Shown here: piece after piece, positions 54,780 through 64,000 of the stretch
How positions within the stretch are numbered: position 1 is the first letter of the stretch
Layout of the letters: each line of letters begins with the position of its first letter
Source of the DNA: Aphidius gifuensis
Taxonomy: Eukaryota > Arthropoda > Insecta > Hymenoptera > Braconidae
Direction of reading: 5' to 3'
Length of the DNA stretch: 64,000 nt
Assembly (NCBI RefSeq): GCF_014905175.1
Contig: NC_057789.1
Location: forward strand, 18,692,365-18,756,364
Notes under the pieces: generated by a model
Seen by the model: only the letters and a program-made list of their open reading frames with translations
Database searches by the model: none
Told to the model about the DNA's origin: nothing
Translations under genes and position numbers: made by a program

Positions 54780-54911
54780 ATAAAGGAGACACTGGATATG
54801 ATGGTGATGATAAGACGGCAATGGAAGATGAGGTTATTCTTTATTTTATTATTTTTTCTAATTCATTTATCATTTTTTTTTTTTCAGGATGAAATTCAGC
54901 ACAATCAGGAG
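54780..54911 (+). CDS. Two candidate micro-exons of an acidic protein
   Basis: Exon 54,780-54,832 (53 bp) after a long pyrimidine tract and TTGTTGCAG, ending at a GT donor; a 55-bp intron; exon 54,888-54,911 (24 bp) after TTTTTTCAG, ending GAG/GTATT. Joined they read KGDTGYDGDDKTAMEDE then DEIQHNQE with phase kept. The consistent phase and splice signals support them; the parent gene is not identified. Confidence 0.4.
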
Positions 54912-55169
54912 GTATTAACGAAAAAAAAAAAACACAAAAGAAAATACATCAATTGATTAATTAAGAAAATTTTAAAAAATAAAATAAAAAAAGAAAACAA
55001 AAAAACAATTCCCTTTTCCTTTCCTTCTTTCTGTAATATAAAAATAAAAAAATAATTTCCTCTCCTTTCCATTCCTTGCATTCAATTTCAATTTTATCTA
55101 CTTTTCTTTTTTTTTAGGAAATTTCAATTTCCTATTGATTTTGTTTTTCATCTCGACCCCTCCCTTGAA

Positions 55170-55790
55170 AATTTTCAAAGTCCCTAAATACGATGAATAT
55201 GGAAAATATCATTGAATAAACAGGAAAATATAGCAAAATTACTGAATATAAAGAAAAAAACGATGAATATAAAAAAATATCAGTAAATATGAAGGAAAAA
55301 TTACTGAATATAAAGAAAAAAACAATAAATATGGGAAAATATATCAGTAAACAGAAAGAAAAAATCACTAAATATAAAGAAAAATCCGATAATAATAGAA
55401 TTATTCCAGGGAAATATCAGTAAATATCAAGGAAAACGCCCTAAATATAAAAAAAAAACAATAAATAAGATATCAGTAAGTATAAAGAAAAAATTGCTAA
55501 ATATAAAGAAAAATCCGATAATTATGAAAAAATATCAGGGAAATATTGGTAAATATCAAGAAAAACTTACTAAATATAAAGAAAAATACGATAAATATAA
55601 AAAACATTAGTAAATATGAAGGAAAAATCACTGAAAAATACAATATATATTAAAAAATTTCAGTAAATATGAAGAAAAATGTAAAAAAAACCGGAAAATA
55701 TCAAAGAAAAATCAGTGAAAATAACGAAAAATACGATAAATATAGGAACATATCAATTAAGTTCTCCCCGCTCCCCTCCCATCCGCGGAA
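55170..55790. repeat. Minisatellite of AAATATAAAGAAAAATCAGT type, locus 3
   Basis: About 18 diverged units, reverse complements of those at 21,500 and 39,660, bordered by AAAGTCCCTAAATACG on the left and GCTAAGTCCTTT on the right. Confidence 0.8.
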
Positions 55791-55929
55791 GATTTCTCGG
55801 AAATTTGCTAAGTCCTTTAATTAATTAATATATAATTTTATTATATATTAATATGAAATATATTAATTTATGATATTTATTATTACTTGAAAATTCATAA
55901 GTCAAGTGAAATAGATATGTAAAAATCTT

Positions 55930-56075
55930 TAGTCAGCCGCTAGCTGAATGCCGACTTATATTCAAGAAATATTGGTCGGCCGTTGAAAGGTGGCCGACCT
56001 ATATTCAAGATATGAATGGTCGGTCATTACTTAAGCGGCCGATCTATTTACTCGGTTATTAGCTAAGCATTGTGT
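55930..56075. repeat. GGTCGGCCG repeat, small locus
   Basis: Four units with GTCGGCCG or GGCCGACC in about 145 bp. The larger locus is at 58,610. 56,076-56,327 shows a GT run, a 19-bp direct duplication (CCTGCGTGGCTCTGAAG) and no gene. Confidence 0.75.
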
Positions 56076-56327
56076 AAAAAAGGGGAGTTTCCCTATGTGT
56101 GTGTGTGTGTTTTTTGCAGAACAGGTGTTTCAACAGAGGAGCAGTGGTGATAATATCTTTTGTATGCCTGCGTGGCTCTGAAGCCTGCGTGGCTCTGAAG
56201 CCATCATATTTTACTCTATTAAAGTAGGAAGAATTTCGGAGTATTTTTCGTTAATATAACCGCGTGGCATTTTGATATTTAGTGATATTAATAACTTTTT
56301 ATAAATTTTTAAATTGTAAATATATAT

Positions 56328-57489
56328 TGTAACTGATTTTTCCACCGATAAAGTAGAAGCCTTAGTTACAATGGGATCAACGAGGATTTCTCACCGGCCT
56401 CTTCTCTTACCGCCAGGAGGGAGCCAGCTGGTGTATGACGGCAACCAACGGACCGTGGGGTAGTTTCGGGAGCAATGGCCGCCGCCGATCATTTCGGTAG
56501 CGACTAGTTCAGCAAGAAATGGTAAAGGGGCGCGGTCCACCATATTAGTTCCAAAACGCCTCTGGCACCATACTAAAATGTATATCGTTTTTAGTATTGG
56601 CCGGGAGCGTAATAACCTCACCCCGCGGCTGCGGTTATTACCGTGATCATTAACTTTGGTTTAACTCACTCGCACAACCTAAGTCAATACGAGAACGAGG
56701 ATACTCGTACCTCACAGGCTTTACCGAATATCCTCCTATTGCCTACTCACCCCAGTGCACCAAGTAGTCGAACATAAAGTCCATCCGCAGCCACGGTCTT
56801 ACGCCAGACCACTTTATGCATCTGACTACCCAATTATAGGTTACCCTGACAGTAAGTAACCACACTAGAGCGAGAGAGCGGGTGAAATACAACGTCCTAC
56901 CTATACAGCGTAGCGACATCGTAAATCACCCCCGGGAGCATGCACCACGCATCGGGAGCTTGGTTGGACTCATCAGTGACATCAACTAGTTCTAACCTAG
57001 GACCCAGTCGACGTCATCGTCTAAGTCGGCTAACTCCACCAAGGAGTCATGCCAGCTTCACCAATGATATCAACTAGCTCCTCCATAGGAGCATGTTGAC
57101 ATCACCAAGTCACCAGCCAACTCCACCAAGGAGTCAGCTAGCTTCATCGGAAGCCAACTATGGACTGTCACCAGTCCCGGTGCCATCACTCTATCCCCAC
57201 TCCTGTTTGACCCACTCCATACGACCATCTGTGCGCACACCTCGATGCGACTCTCCGGTGGGAGTGTCGAAGTTGGGGATACGAATCTGACGTAGCCAGG
57301 GTAGGAATCCGGATTATCCGCTCGTGGCGGATGTCTACCAAGTCAACACTGACATTCAGGCGAAAATAGATGTCACTACCAAGGCCACTCACAAACCGGT
57401 GGTATTAATTAGCGTCTTAGTCGATAAAACCCCTCAGACCAGACCTTTAATCATTTTCGGGAGCGCGAGATCTGCTAAATCTCGTTACA
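56328..57489. mobile_element. Solo LTR of a second LTR element family
   Basis: 1,162 bp with ends TGTAACTG and CTCGTTACA and flanking ATAT duplications (within an AT run, so only suggestive). GC is far higher than in the surroundings. It contains repeated CTCCACCAAGGAGTCA words. ORFs across it have no protein character. The terminal TGTAAC/GTTACA pair and uniform composition support an LTR. 57,490-57,698 beyond it shows nothing. Confidence 0.65.
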
Positions 57490-57698
57490 ATATATATATC
57501 GTATATCTATATTTATGTATTATCATTAAATTATAATTATTATATGAAAATAAAAGATTTCCAATTAATACAAAAGCATAGTGACAAAAAAAAAAGTAGC
57601 TGTAGCCTTGCTCCAAAATTGTTTAGTAATTATGTGGTGCTGTGTAAATTAATGTGTGTATAGTGCAATTACAAGGTGGATTACAAATTATTTATTAA

Positions 57699-58517
57699 TA
57701 GAGATGCACACGAGACGAGACCAGTCTCGGCACTTTCTCGTCTCGTCTCACGAACTCGAGACGAGACCGAGACGATACTAGCATTATTCCGAGGCTTCTC
57801 GCGAGAGTCTCGGTGTCAACAATAATATCAAATTTGGTTTTCTTAATTTTTTTTTTTTTTTTTGTGGTGCATTTTTTATTATTAAGTTCTTATACATATC
57901 GCATCTATATAATAACTATAAACAAACGAAAAAATATATAAAATGAATAAAAATTAAATTGAAATCCAGCTTGATTTAAAAAATACTGGTAAATTATATT
58001 TCGATTTAGACGTACGAAATAAATAAAGGACATCTTTATCATATATGTTAAATCGAAGTTTAAATAAGCATTGATTTATTTATTATTAATTTATATTCAT
58101 TTTATATATTTTTTTTGTTTGTTGTTCAGTACAATTGATACGTAACTTTTGAGTTGAAATAAATGCAATATTCATTGTTAATTAAAAATTAAAAAAAAAC
58201 TAATAAAGTACTCATACGTTATAAAAGAATAAAAAAAAAAAAAAAAATATTTTATATGAATATATTACAAGAATGTATATATATTTAAAAATGTTGTATT
58301 GATAATAAAAAAAAAAAGTTTACTTTTGTTAACTTTATATTTATACAGCCGAGACTAGACAAGACTCCGATTTTTTTTACTCGAGACGGGACCGAGACGA
58401 GACTCTGATTTTTTCAGCCGAGACGATACCGAGACGAAATTGTTGTTTTGGTCATTTTTCGAGACCGAGACGAGACTCGATCAAATATCGTCTCGTCTCG
58501 TCTCGCGTGCATCTCTA
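57699..58517. mobile_element. hAT-type miniature element with TAGAGATGCAC ends
   Basis: 819 bp with inverted ends TAGAGATGCACACGAGACGA and its complement, flanked by the 8-bp duplication TTTATTAA (57,691-57,698 and 58,518-58,525). Subterminal GAGACGAGAC words on both sides, AT-rich centre without ORF. The duplication fits the hAT pattern nTnnnnAn. Confidence 0.88.
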
Positions 58518-58609
58518 TTTATTAAAATCAGATAAGTTTTATTTTTATTTTATATTGATAAATATTTTTCTATTATATTATTTTAAATAATAATAATAAT
58601 AATAATGAT

Positions 58610-59010
58610 ATTCAATAAGCCGATCAAATTATTTAGTCGTCGGTCGTCAGATAAGCAGTTGATTTATATTCAATAATTTATTTGTCGGCCGTGTTTAACT
58701 TAATAAGTTGGCCGTTACCTAAGTGGCCGATCTATTTACGAGATATATTTACTCGGTCGTTGATATATTTACGTCGGCCGACTAGTATTCAATACTTTAT
58801 TGGTCGGTCGTGATTAACTTAATTGGTCGGCCGTCAAATAAGTAGCCGACTTATATTCGAAACCTATAGTGGTCGGACGTTTAATAAGTAGTCGATTTAT
58901 ATTTAATTTATAATTAGTCGGTCGTTTAATAAGTGGTCATTACTTAAGCGGCCGATCGATTTACGAGATATATTTACTCGGTCGTTGATATATTTACGTC
59001 GGCCGATTTA
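58610..59010. repeat. GGTCGGCCG minisatellite, main locus
   Basis: About 9 units of 40-60 bp with GTCGGCCG, TTTACGAGATATATTTACTC and ATTTATATTCAA words in shuffled order. It matches the small locus at 55,930. Confidence 0.8.
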
Positions 59011-59026
59011 TATTCAACATACAGAG

Positions 59027-60982
59027 TGTCCCATTTTAATTTATCAATGGATTTTTTGTGAAAAATAAAGCTTAAATTGTAAAATGTTTCAAATAAAAGT
59101 TGTAGGGTTTGGAGAGGGACGAAGAAAAAAAAAAAAAAAAAATTCGAAAAATCCAAAATGCTGGAGTTTCCGGTATAAACATAGTTTTTTGAAATGGATA
59201 CTGCATTTTTTTTTTTGCACCAAAACGTTTTCCACATCAAAACTAACACTTTTTATTTAAAAACTTTTTCGATAAAATTACTTTTTTTTTCGGCCTGATT
59301 TTCTCTGTTTATGGATTTTCCTGAAAAAATATGGCTTTAATTAAAAAATGCTATTCAGAAAAGTTGTAGCGCTCAAAAAGACAAAACAAAAAAAAAAAAA
59401 AAAAAAATTTTAATTTAAAAATGGTAGAGTTTCCGGTATGAACATTTTTTTTTTCGAGGTTAGGTGTAATTTTTTTTTATTAAAAAATTGTTTACATCAA
59501 GGCTAACACTTTTTCTAAATAAAATTTTCCGGAAAAATCGATTTTTTTTTCAAAACTTTGTTTATGCTTCTAACGCCGCCATTTTTAATTTTTTTTCAGA
59601 AGTTTTTTTTTTTCGTTTTTGTTTTTCTGGGCGCTACAACTTTTCTAAATATCATTTTTGAATTAAAGCCATATCTTTTCAGAAAAATCCATAAACAGAT
59701 AAAATCGGCCCGATAAAAAAGTGATTTTATCGAAAAATTTTTCAAATGAAAAGTGTTAGTTTTGATGTAAAAAACGTTTTGGTGCAAAAAAAAAAATGCA
59801 GTATTGTTACGTACCAGGTTGATCTAATTAAATTAGTCTATGAAATAACAAAAGAAAAGAAGAATATTGAACTTGAAAAATAATAATATAATTTATTAGG
59901 AATAATTTAATTCAATCAACCTGATATTTAACGTTCTATTTAAAATCCTCGTATTTTGTTATTCCCTACAGGGTAACGGGTTAGGAGGGAATGTGTAAAT
60001 TTGTGGATTCTACCTTGTTGTTGTTGGTTATCCAAAAATAATTTATAGAGAGCGTGTCAATCCGGATGGTCGCCTGATGATGTTGAAAATTTTCGAATAA
60101 TCCAATAGGTAACACAACTCGTAGCACAGAAAACAACACCCGGAAAAATTCACAGTCAATGTTAGGATTTAGAAAGGGTATATTTTGTAGGAATAATTAT
60201 TTTACACAGTTATTTAATTAAATTTTTTATGCAATGATAATATTATTTGTTTATTATTAACTTCTTCAAAGGATTAAATTTATTTTGTTTAAATTCTTAT
60301 CAATTAAAATGATCAATAATTTTTAATATAAATTTATGAAATTTTACTAAGTATTTAATTCAATTAAAATGATTTTAAATTTAGTTAGATGTTGGCCGAA
60401 TAAAAGTTATCACGAGAGTGAAGCTCCTTAAAAATTATTAATTGAAAATTCCCATAAAATTATAACTAAGGTAGGGATGACAAAAAGTGGTATAATAGTT
60501 GAACCAATCAGATTTAAGGGTTCCCATGGTAGTCAGCATTTAATAATTTGCTTAAAGATTTTGTTAATAATAATTTAATAATTTTAACGGATGTAAAATC
60601 TCGAGTTGCAAAGGTGACTTTGAAATGTGTTTATAAAATGATTTTAAATAAGAATTTATAATATTGTGAGAAACAAGTAAAATGATGATTTTGATTAAAA
60701 TGCATAAAAATAATTTTAGAAAATAAAAAAAAGAGAGATGTTATTTGCTGACTCGGTATCTCCATGTGTTAAATCTATTAAATTATTATTTTATTTATTG
60801 ATTATGAATTATTTTAATACCAAGACGTAACAAGTATCCATTTTAAAAAACTATGTTTATACCGGAAACTCTGCCATTTTGGATTTTTTGGATTTTTTTT
60901 TTTTTTTTTTCTTCGTCATCCACAATTTACAATTTAAGCTATATTTTTCGAAAAAAATCCATTGATAAAATAAAATGGGACA
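59027..60982. mobile_element. Large foldback element, interrupted by a solo LTR
   Basis: Ends TGTCCCATTTTAATTTATC and its near complement. Two long arms meet near 59,555; they share GAGTTTCCGGTAT, AAAAATGCAGTAT and GTTGTAGCGCTC words in inverted order. Without the LTR it is about 0.92 kb. It lies against the last coding exon of a RAD51-paralogue pseudogene and truncates it. Confidence 0.85.
59805..60832. mobile_element. Solo LTR of the Gypsy family seen at 17.7 kb
   Basis: 1,028 bp, TGTTACGTACC to GACGTAACA, with AGTAT duplicated on both sides (59,800-59,804 and 60,833-60,837). The pre-insertion sequence is visible in the other arm of the foldback. Shares the GGGTAACGGGTTAGGAGGG and GTCGCCTGATGATG blocks with the 17,733 LTR. 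It arose by recombination between two LTRs. Confidence 0.93.
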
Positions 60983-61714
60983 GCCAACCGAGTCCTTATT
61001 AATAATTTGAAATTTTAAGCTTTCATTTCTACTATACATATAAGATGATTTTTGAATTATCATTTCACGATAATTTTTTGATAATTTTAATTCGATTGAA
61101 TTTGTTACATAACTTTTCCATGTATATCCTGATGCAGGTCCGATGAATGAATTTTCATTATTATTTTGATTAGTGGATGCTGATGATGATAATAATAATT
61201 GTGATGCATTATCTTCTGGTAAAGTTTTTGTCATCTATATAAAAAAACATAAAAAAACAATATTAATTATGTATGTATGTGAGTGTCTGTTTTTTGTTTT
61301 TTTATTTATTCATTTATTTCTAATATTCGAATAATAATAATAATTTTATACTTACATCATTAATTACAATAATTTTAACTCCTTTTTCTGATAAATTAAT
61401 TGAAGAATTTGCGATTGTTTTAATTATTTATGACTGCTCTTCTCTTGCCTCTTCGACAGTTCTAAATGCACCTCGAAAAACACTCGAAATTGAATCAATT
61501 ATTATCAATCGAATATTGAATTCTTTAACTTCATTATGTAATGAATTTGTTAATAAAGCTACCAATAAAGTCTATAAAGAGAAAAAAAAAAAAAAAACAA
61601 AACAAAAAAAGGTTAGTGTATAAATTAATTATTATTGATAACAAATTCATAAAATGACTTACTAATGTATTCATTGCTGGCAATTCTTTAGCTCTAATTC
61701 TATCCATGATCTTA
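60983..61714 (-). pseudogene. RAD51 paralogue (XRCC3-like), 3' exons only
   Basis: Homologous-recombination ATPase family. Three exons: about 61,663-61,714 (AKELPAMNTL, GTAAGT donor); 61,356-61,571, with the Walker B strand IRLIIIDSISSVFRG, the KGVKIIVIND strand and a GTAAGT donor; 60,983-61,234 (TKTLPEDN, ASGYTWKSYV, YMYSRNESLKFQI). The phases agree. The order of Walker B, IND/INQ strand and G-x-TW block is that of XRCC3/RAD51B. Damage: a TAA in exon 2 (after REEQS, about 61,450), no 5' exons with Walker A, and the last exon runs into a foldback element just after KDSVG. Probably inactive, though a single nonsense base could be an assembly error. Confidence 0.65.
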
Positions 61715-61736
61715 ATAATTTATTTTAATTAACCCT

Positions 61737-62756
61737 GTTTTTCCTGCGCGGCCTTGGCGCATAAGAAGGGTAGGGAGATATTAAATTGCGTAATGTAGGG
61801 AGAGGTAAAAAGGAACCTGAAAAATACGCGAGAATAGTACACAAATTAAACACCAATAATTTATAAGAACTTGAGTCAAACACAAAACATATAATGTTAA
61901 ATAAAATGGTAAATTTATTATGAAAATACCACGAATCTACCAAGTGTATTGATGTTGAATATAGCATATTTAAATTTGGACCGACGTGGACCTTGAGATA
62001 ATTGACGCACTTGTGTAACACTGACTTTACAATAAAAATTATAACGAAGTTCACTTTTACATTTGTTTGATTTAATAATTACATAAAACGCTTTACTATA
62101 CTTTACAGGTCGTAGTTAAGACCAAATTCATGACCACGAAGTCGTTGATTGTTATATTTAAAATAATTGAATATTTTTAACAAGCAAATTCTTGCTTAAA
62201 TCGGCCAACTATAATTTACTTTATTCAATATTTATTTGATTAAATAATTTAACACAAAAAGTATGCACTTGAATTTAATTTAAAAGAACAAGACAACTTA
62301 GACCATGCGGTCTGAATTCATTACCAGTTATATCCAGTATGATTTTAATGAGTTTAAATTAATAATTTGCGTAACCAAATATTACGTAAAGATAATTAAA
62401 ATCATTTAAGCAAAATAAATCAATGAAATATTGGATAAATGTAACTTACAGTTTTCGGCTGGTGACTCTTAAAATTATTCTAAGACTTTGTAAAACACTT
62501 ATTAAAGCAGTTAAAGCAGTTAGAGCTGGTAGTCACAGGATCAGAGATCCCAGTGAACTGATCGATATCCTGGGTCAATGGCACAAGCTGACCGTAGGGT
62601 AGGTCGGGAATATTCGGGGGTATTCGGGGATGCGTTTACTCCCTTAAATGTTACCCTTATAATTCATAAGATGGAGCTAGGGGTATCCAATTGGACCCTG
62701 AAAAATACAATTTATCTAAAATAAAAAAAGTTCGGCGCTTACCGCAGGACATTACA
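61737..62756. mobile_element. Possible LTR-like element next to the RAD51-like exons
   Basis: Ends TGTTTTTCCTGCGCGG and GCGGTAAGC-type sequence closing in CCGCAGGACATTACA are inverted and similar. About 1,020 bp, no ORF of protein character, TG...CA termini. No target duplication is visible, so this is tentative; it may explain loss of the 5' exons. Confidence 0.35.
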
Positions 62757-63545
62757 CATGTATGTTTCAACAACAAAAAGGGGCCTATTTAACATAGGAT
62801 TTAAATAAAACGCAGTAGACCATTAATTTTTTGATTTCGGTTTTTATATGGAGGTATGCATAGAGCACTGCCATATGGACAATATATATATTTTATGGTA
62901 ACTTTTCACATAATATATATAAATATATATGAATATACATTTTGTAACTTATTTTTAAGTTACTATATATATTTTTTTATGTTTATTATATTTTATATAT
63001 ATTTATATGTTTTATATGGACAATATACATATTTATTGTAACTTTTCATTTAATATATATAAATATACATAAATATATATATTGTAACTTATTTTTGAAT
63101 TATATGTCATATAAATATAAAATACAACATTATCACGGGTCGTTTAAATGGCTCTTTATGTGATAAACATCATAGATGGAATATAAAAAAAAAAAAGTTA
63201 CCGAGCATTTACTCCCTTTTACTATACATATATATATACATATATATATATATATATGTGTAAAAGATGATTTAAAAAAAAAAAAAAAAAATAAAAAATA
63301 ATTTGTGTTGGGCTGTCATATGTCCAAATATGTATATATATAAATATTTTAATATATAAATATATGATTAAAAATATGATAGTTTATTTTATATTTATTA
63401 GTTTTGATCATAAATATAATGGCTATTAATAATTTTTACCATATTTATTTTATATATACATAAAAATATGACAATTAAATTTTTTTGTTTGAAAAAAGTA
63501 TATATATTTATATATTTATTTTATACGTATGTATATAATAGTATA
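62757..63545. repeat. TATA-rich low-complexity region
   Basis: Long stretches of TATATA and repeats of TGTAACTTATTTTT and ATAATATATATAAATATA. No gene, no boundary that I can define. Confidence 0.6.
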
Positions 63546-63549
63546 AACT

Positions 63550-64000
63550 TTTTTCCTTAGTACAAAAAGTCGAAAAAGAGAAAAGAAAAAAAAATAACAG
63601 TATAAGTTTTATTAGCACAAAATTAATTTTCGACTTAGTACAAAAAGTTTTTTTAGCAACAAAAAAACTGTTTACTTAGTACAAACAGTTTTTTTTTTTT
63701 GGTAACTAAATTTATACGTATTGCTTTATTACTTAGTACAAAAAGTTTTTTTTTTATGATAACTAAATTTATACGTATTGCTTTAATACTTAGTACAAAA
63801 AGTTTTCTTTTTTTTTTATAGTTTTTTATACGAATTTGATAAATATCTATTACTTTTATATTTAGTACGAAGAAAATTTTTTATGGTAAATAAATTTATA
63901 CGTATTGCTTTAATACTTAGTACAAAAAGTTTTTTTTTATAATTTATGGTAACTAAATTTATAAGTATTGCTTTTATACTTAGTACAAAAAGTTTTTTTT
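63550..64000. repeat. Tandem repeat with ACTTAGTACAAAAAGTTTTT, open at the window end
   Basis: At least seven units of about 55-75 bp, with the word starting near 63,558, 63,635, 63,676, 63,731, 63,789, 63,914 and 63,977 and AACTAAATTTATACGTATTG between. The array continues past the window. Confidence 0.85.

Noticed and set aside
57093..57536. ORFs in the GC-rich segment at 57.1-57.5 kb
   Set aside because: They overlap on both strands, lack domain character and lie inside a probable LTR.
63550..64000. Regularly spaced repeats that might suggest a CRISPR array
   Set aside because: Spacers are similar to each other, repeats are AT-rich and imperfect, and the setting is an insect nuclear genome; an ordinary minisatellite.

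Overview
The window reads as nuclear DNA of an insect, very AT-rich and built almost entirely from transposable elements nested in one another, with a few scraps of host genes between them. Evidence for an animal nuclear genome is the set of element classes (Maverick/Polinton, Ty3/Gypsy, Jockey/CR1-like LINE, Helitron2 with an endonuclease domain, hAT and Harbinger DNA elements), split exons with GT-AG introns of 55 bp upward, and host-type fragments (RAD51 paralogue, claudin-like, spectrin-repeat, leucine-rich-repeat). A parasitoid wasp or another hymenopteran would fit the element mix, but that is a guess. No bacterial operon, phage, CRISPR array or complete host gene is present.

Region by region. 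1-7.6 kb is a decayed Maverick/Polinton: double-jelly-roll capsid protein, a probable second capsid protein, adenain-like protease, a pVI-like protein, a conserved element protein, a retroviral-type integrase with chromodomain, and a protein-primed family B DNA polymerase split by a 22-unit CAT microsatellite. 7.6-10.2 kb holds small fragments, including a leucine-rich-repeat ORF with one in-frame stop. 10.9-19.07 kb is a Ty3/Gypsy element on the minus strand with gag, protease, RT/RNase H, integrase, a tRNA-Leu-type primer site and a 1,335-bp 5' LTR that lies directly against an open acidic reading frame. 20-24.1 kb holds an Arg/Gly-rich coding fragment, two RPA70-like repeat copies and a hAT miniature element. 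24.148-38.800 kb is a large composite whose two ends are inverted repeats of about 1 kb; a LINE of about 5 kb sits in its left arm and a Helitron2 (Rep, Pif1-type helicase, endonuclease) lies between the arms, with further nested elements. 40-47.2 kb has a tRNA-derived sequence inside an inverted repeat, a claudin-like exon, hAT and foldback elements, a long self-complementary array and a spectrin-repeat pseudogene. 47.496-50.643 kb is a PIF/Harbinger element with a Myb-like gene and a transposase remnant. 51-55 kb is mostly unexplained, with small candidate exons. 55-64 kb holds minisatellites, two solo LTRs, another hAT-type element, a large foldback element, and a RAD51-paralogue pseudogene whose 3' end was cut by that foldback.

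Four copies of one hAT-type miniature element (three with perfect 8-bp target duplications), several nested insertions whose target duplications can be read directly, and short elements with terminal repeats and one intact ORF give a relative insertion history. Most coding regions carry stops and frameshifts, so little here is likely to be active; the better preserved pieces are the LINE, the solo LTRs, the hAT copies and the 121-codon ORF at 31.9 kb.
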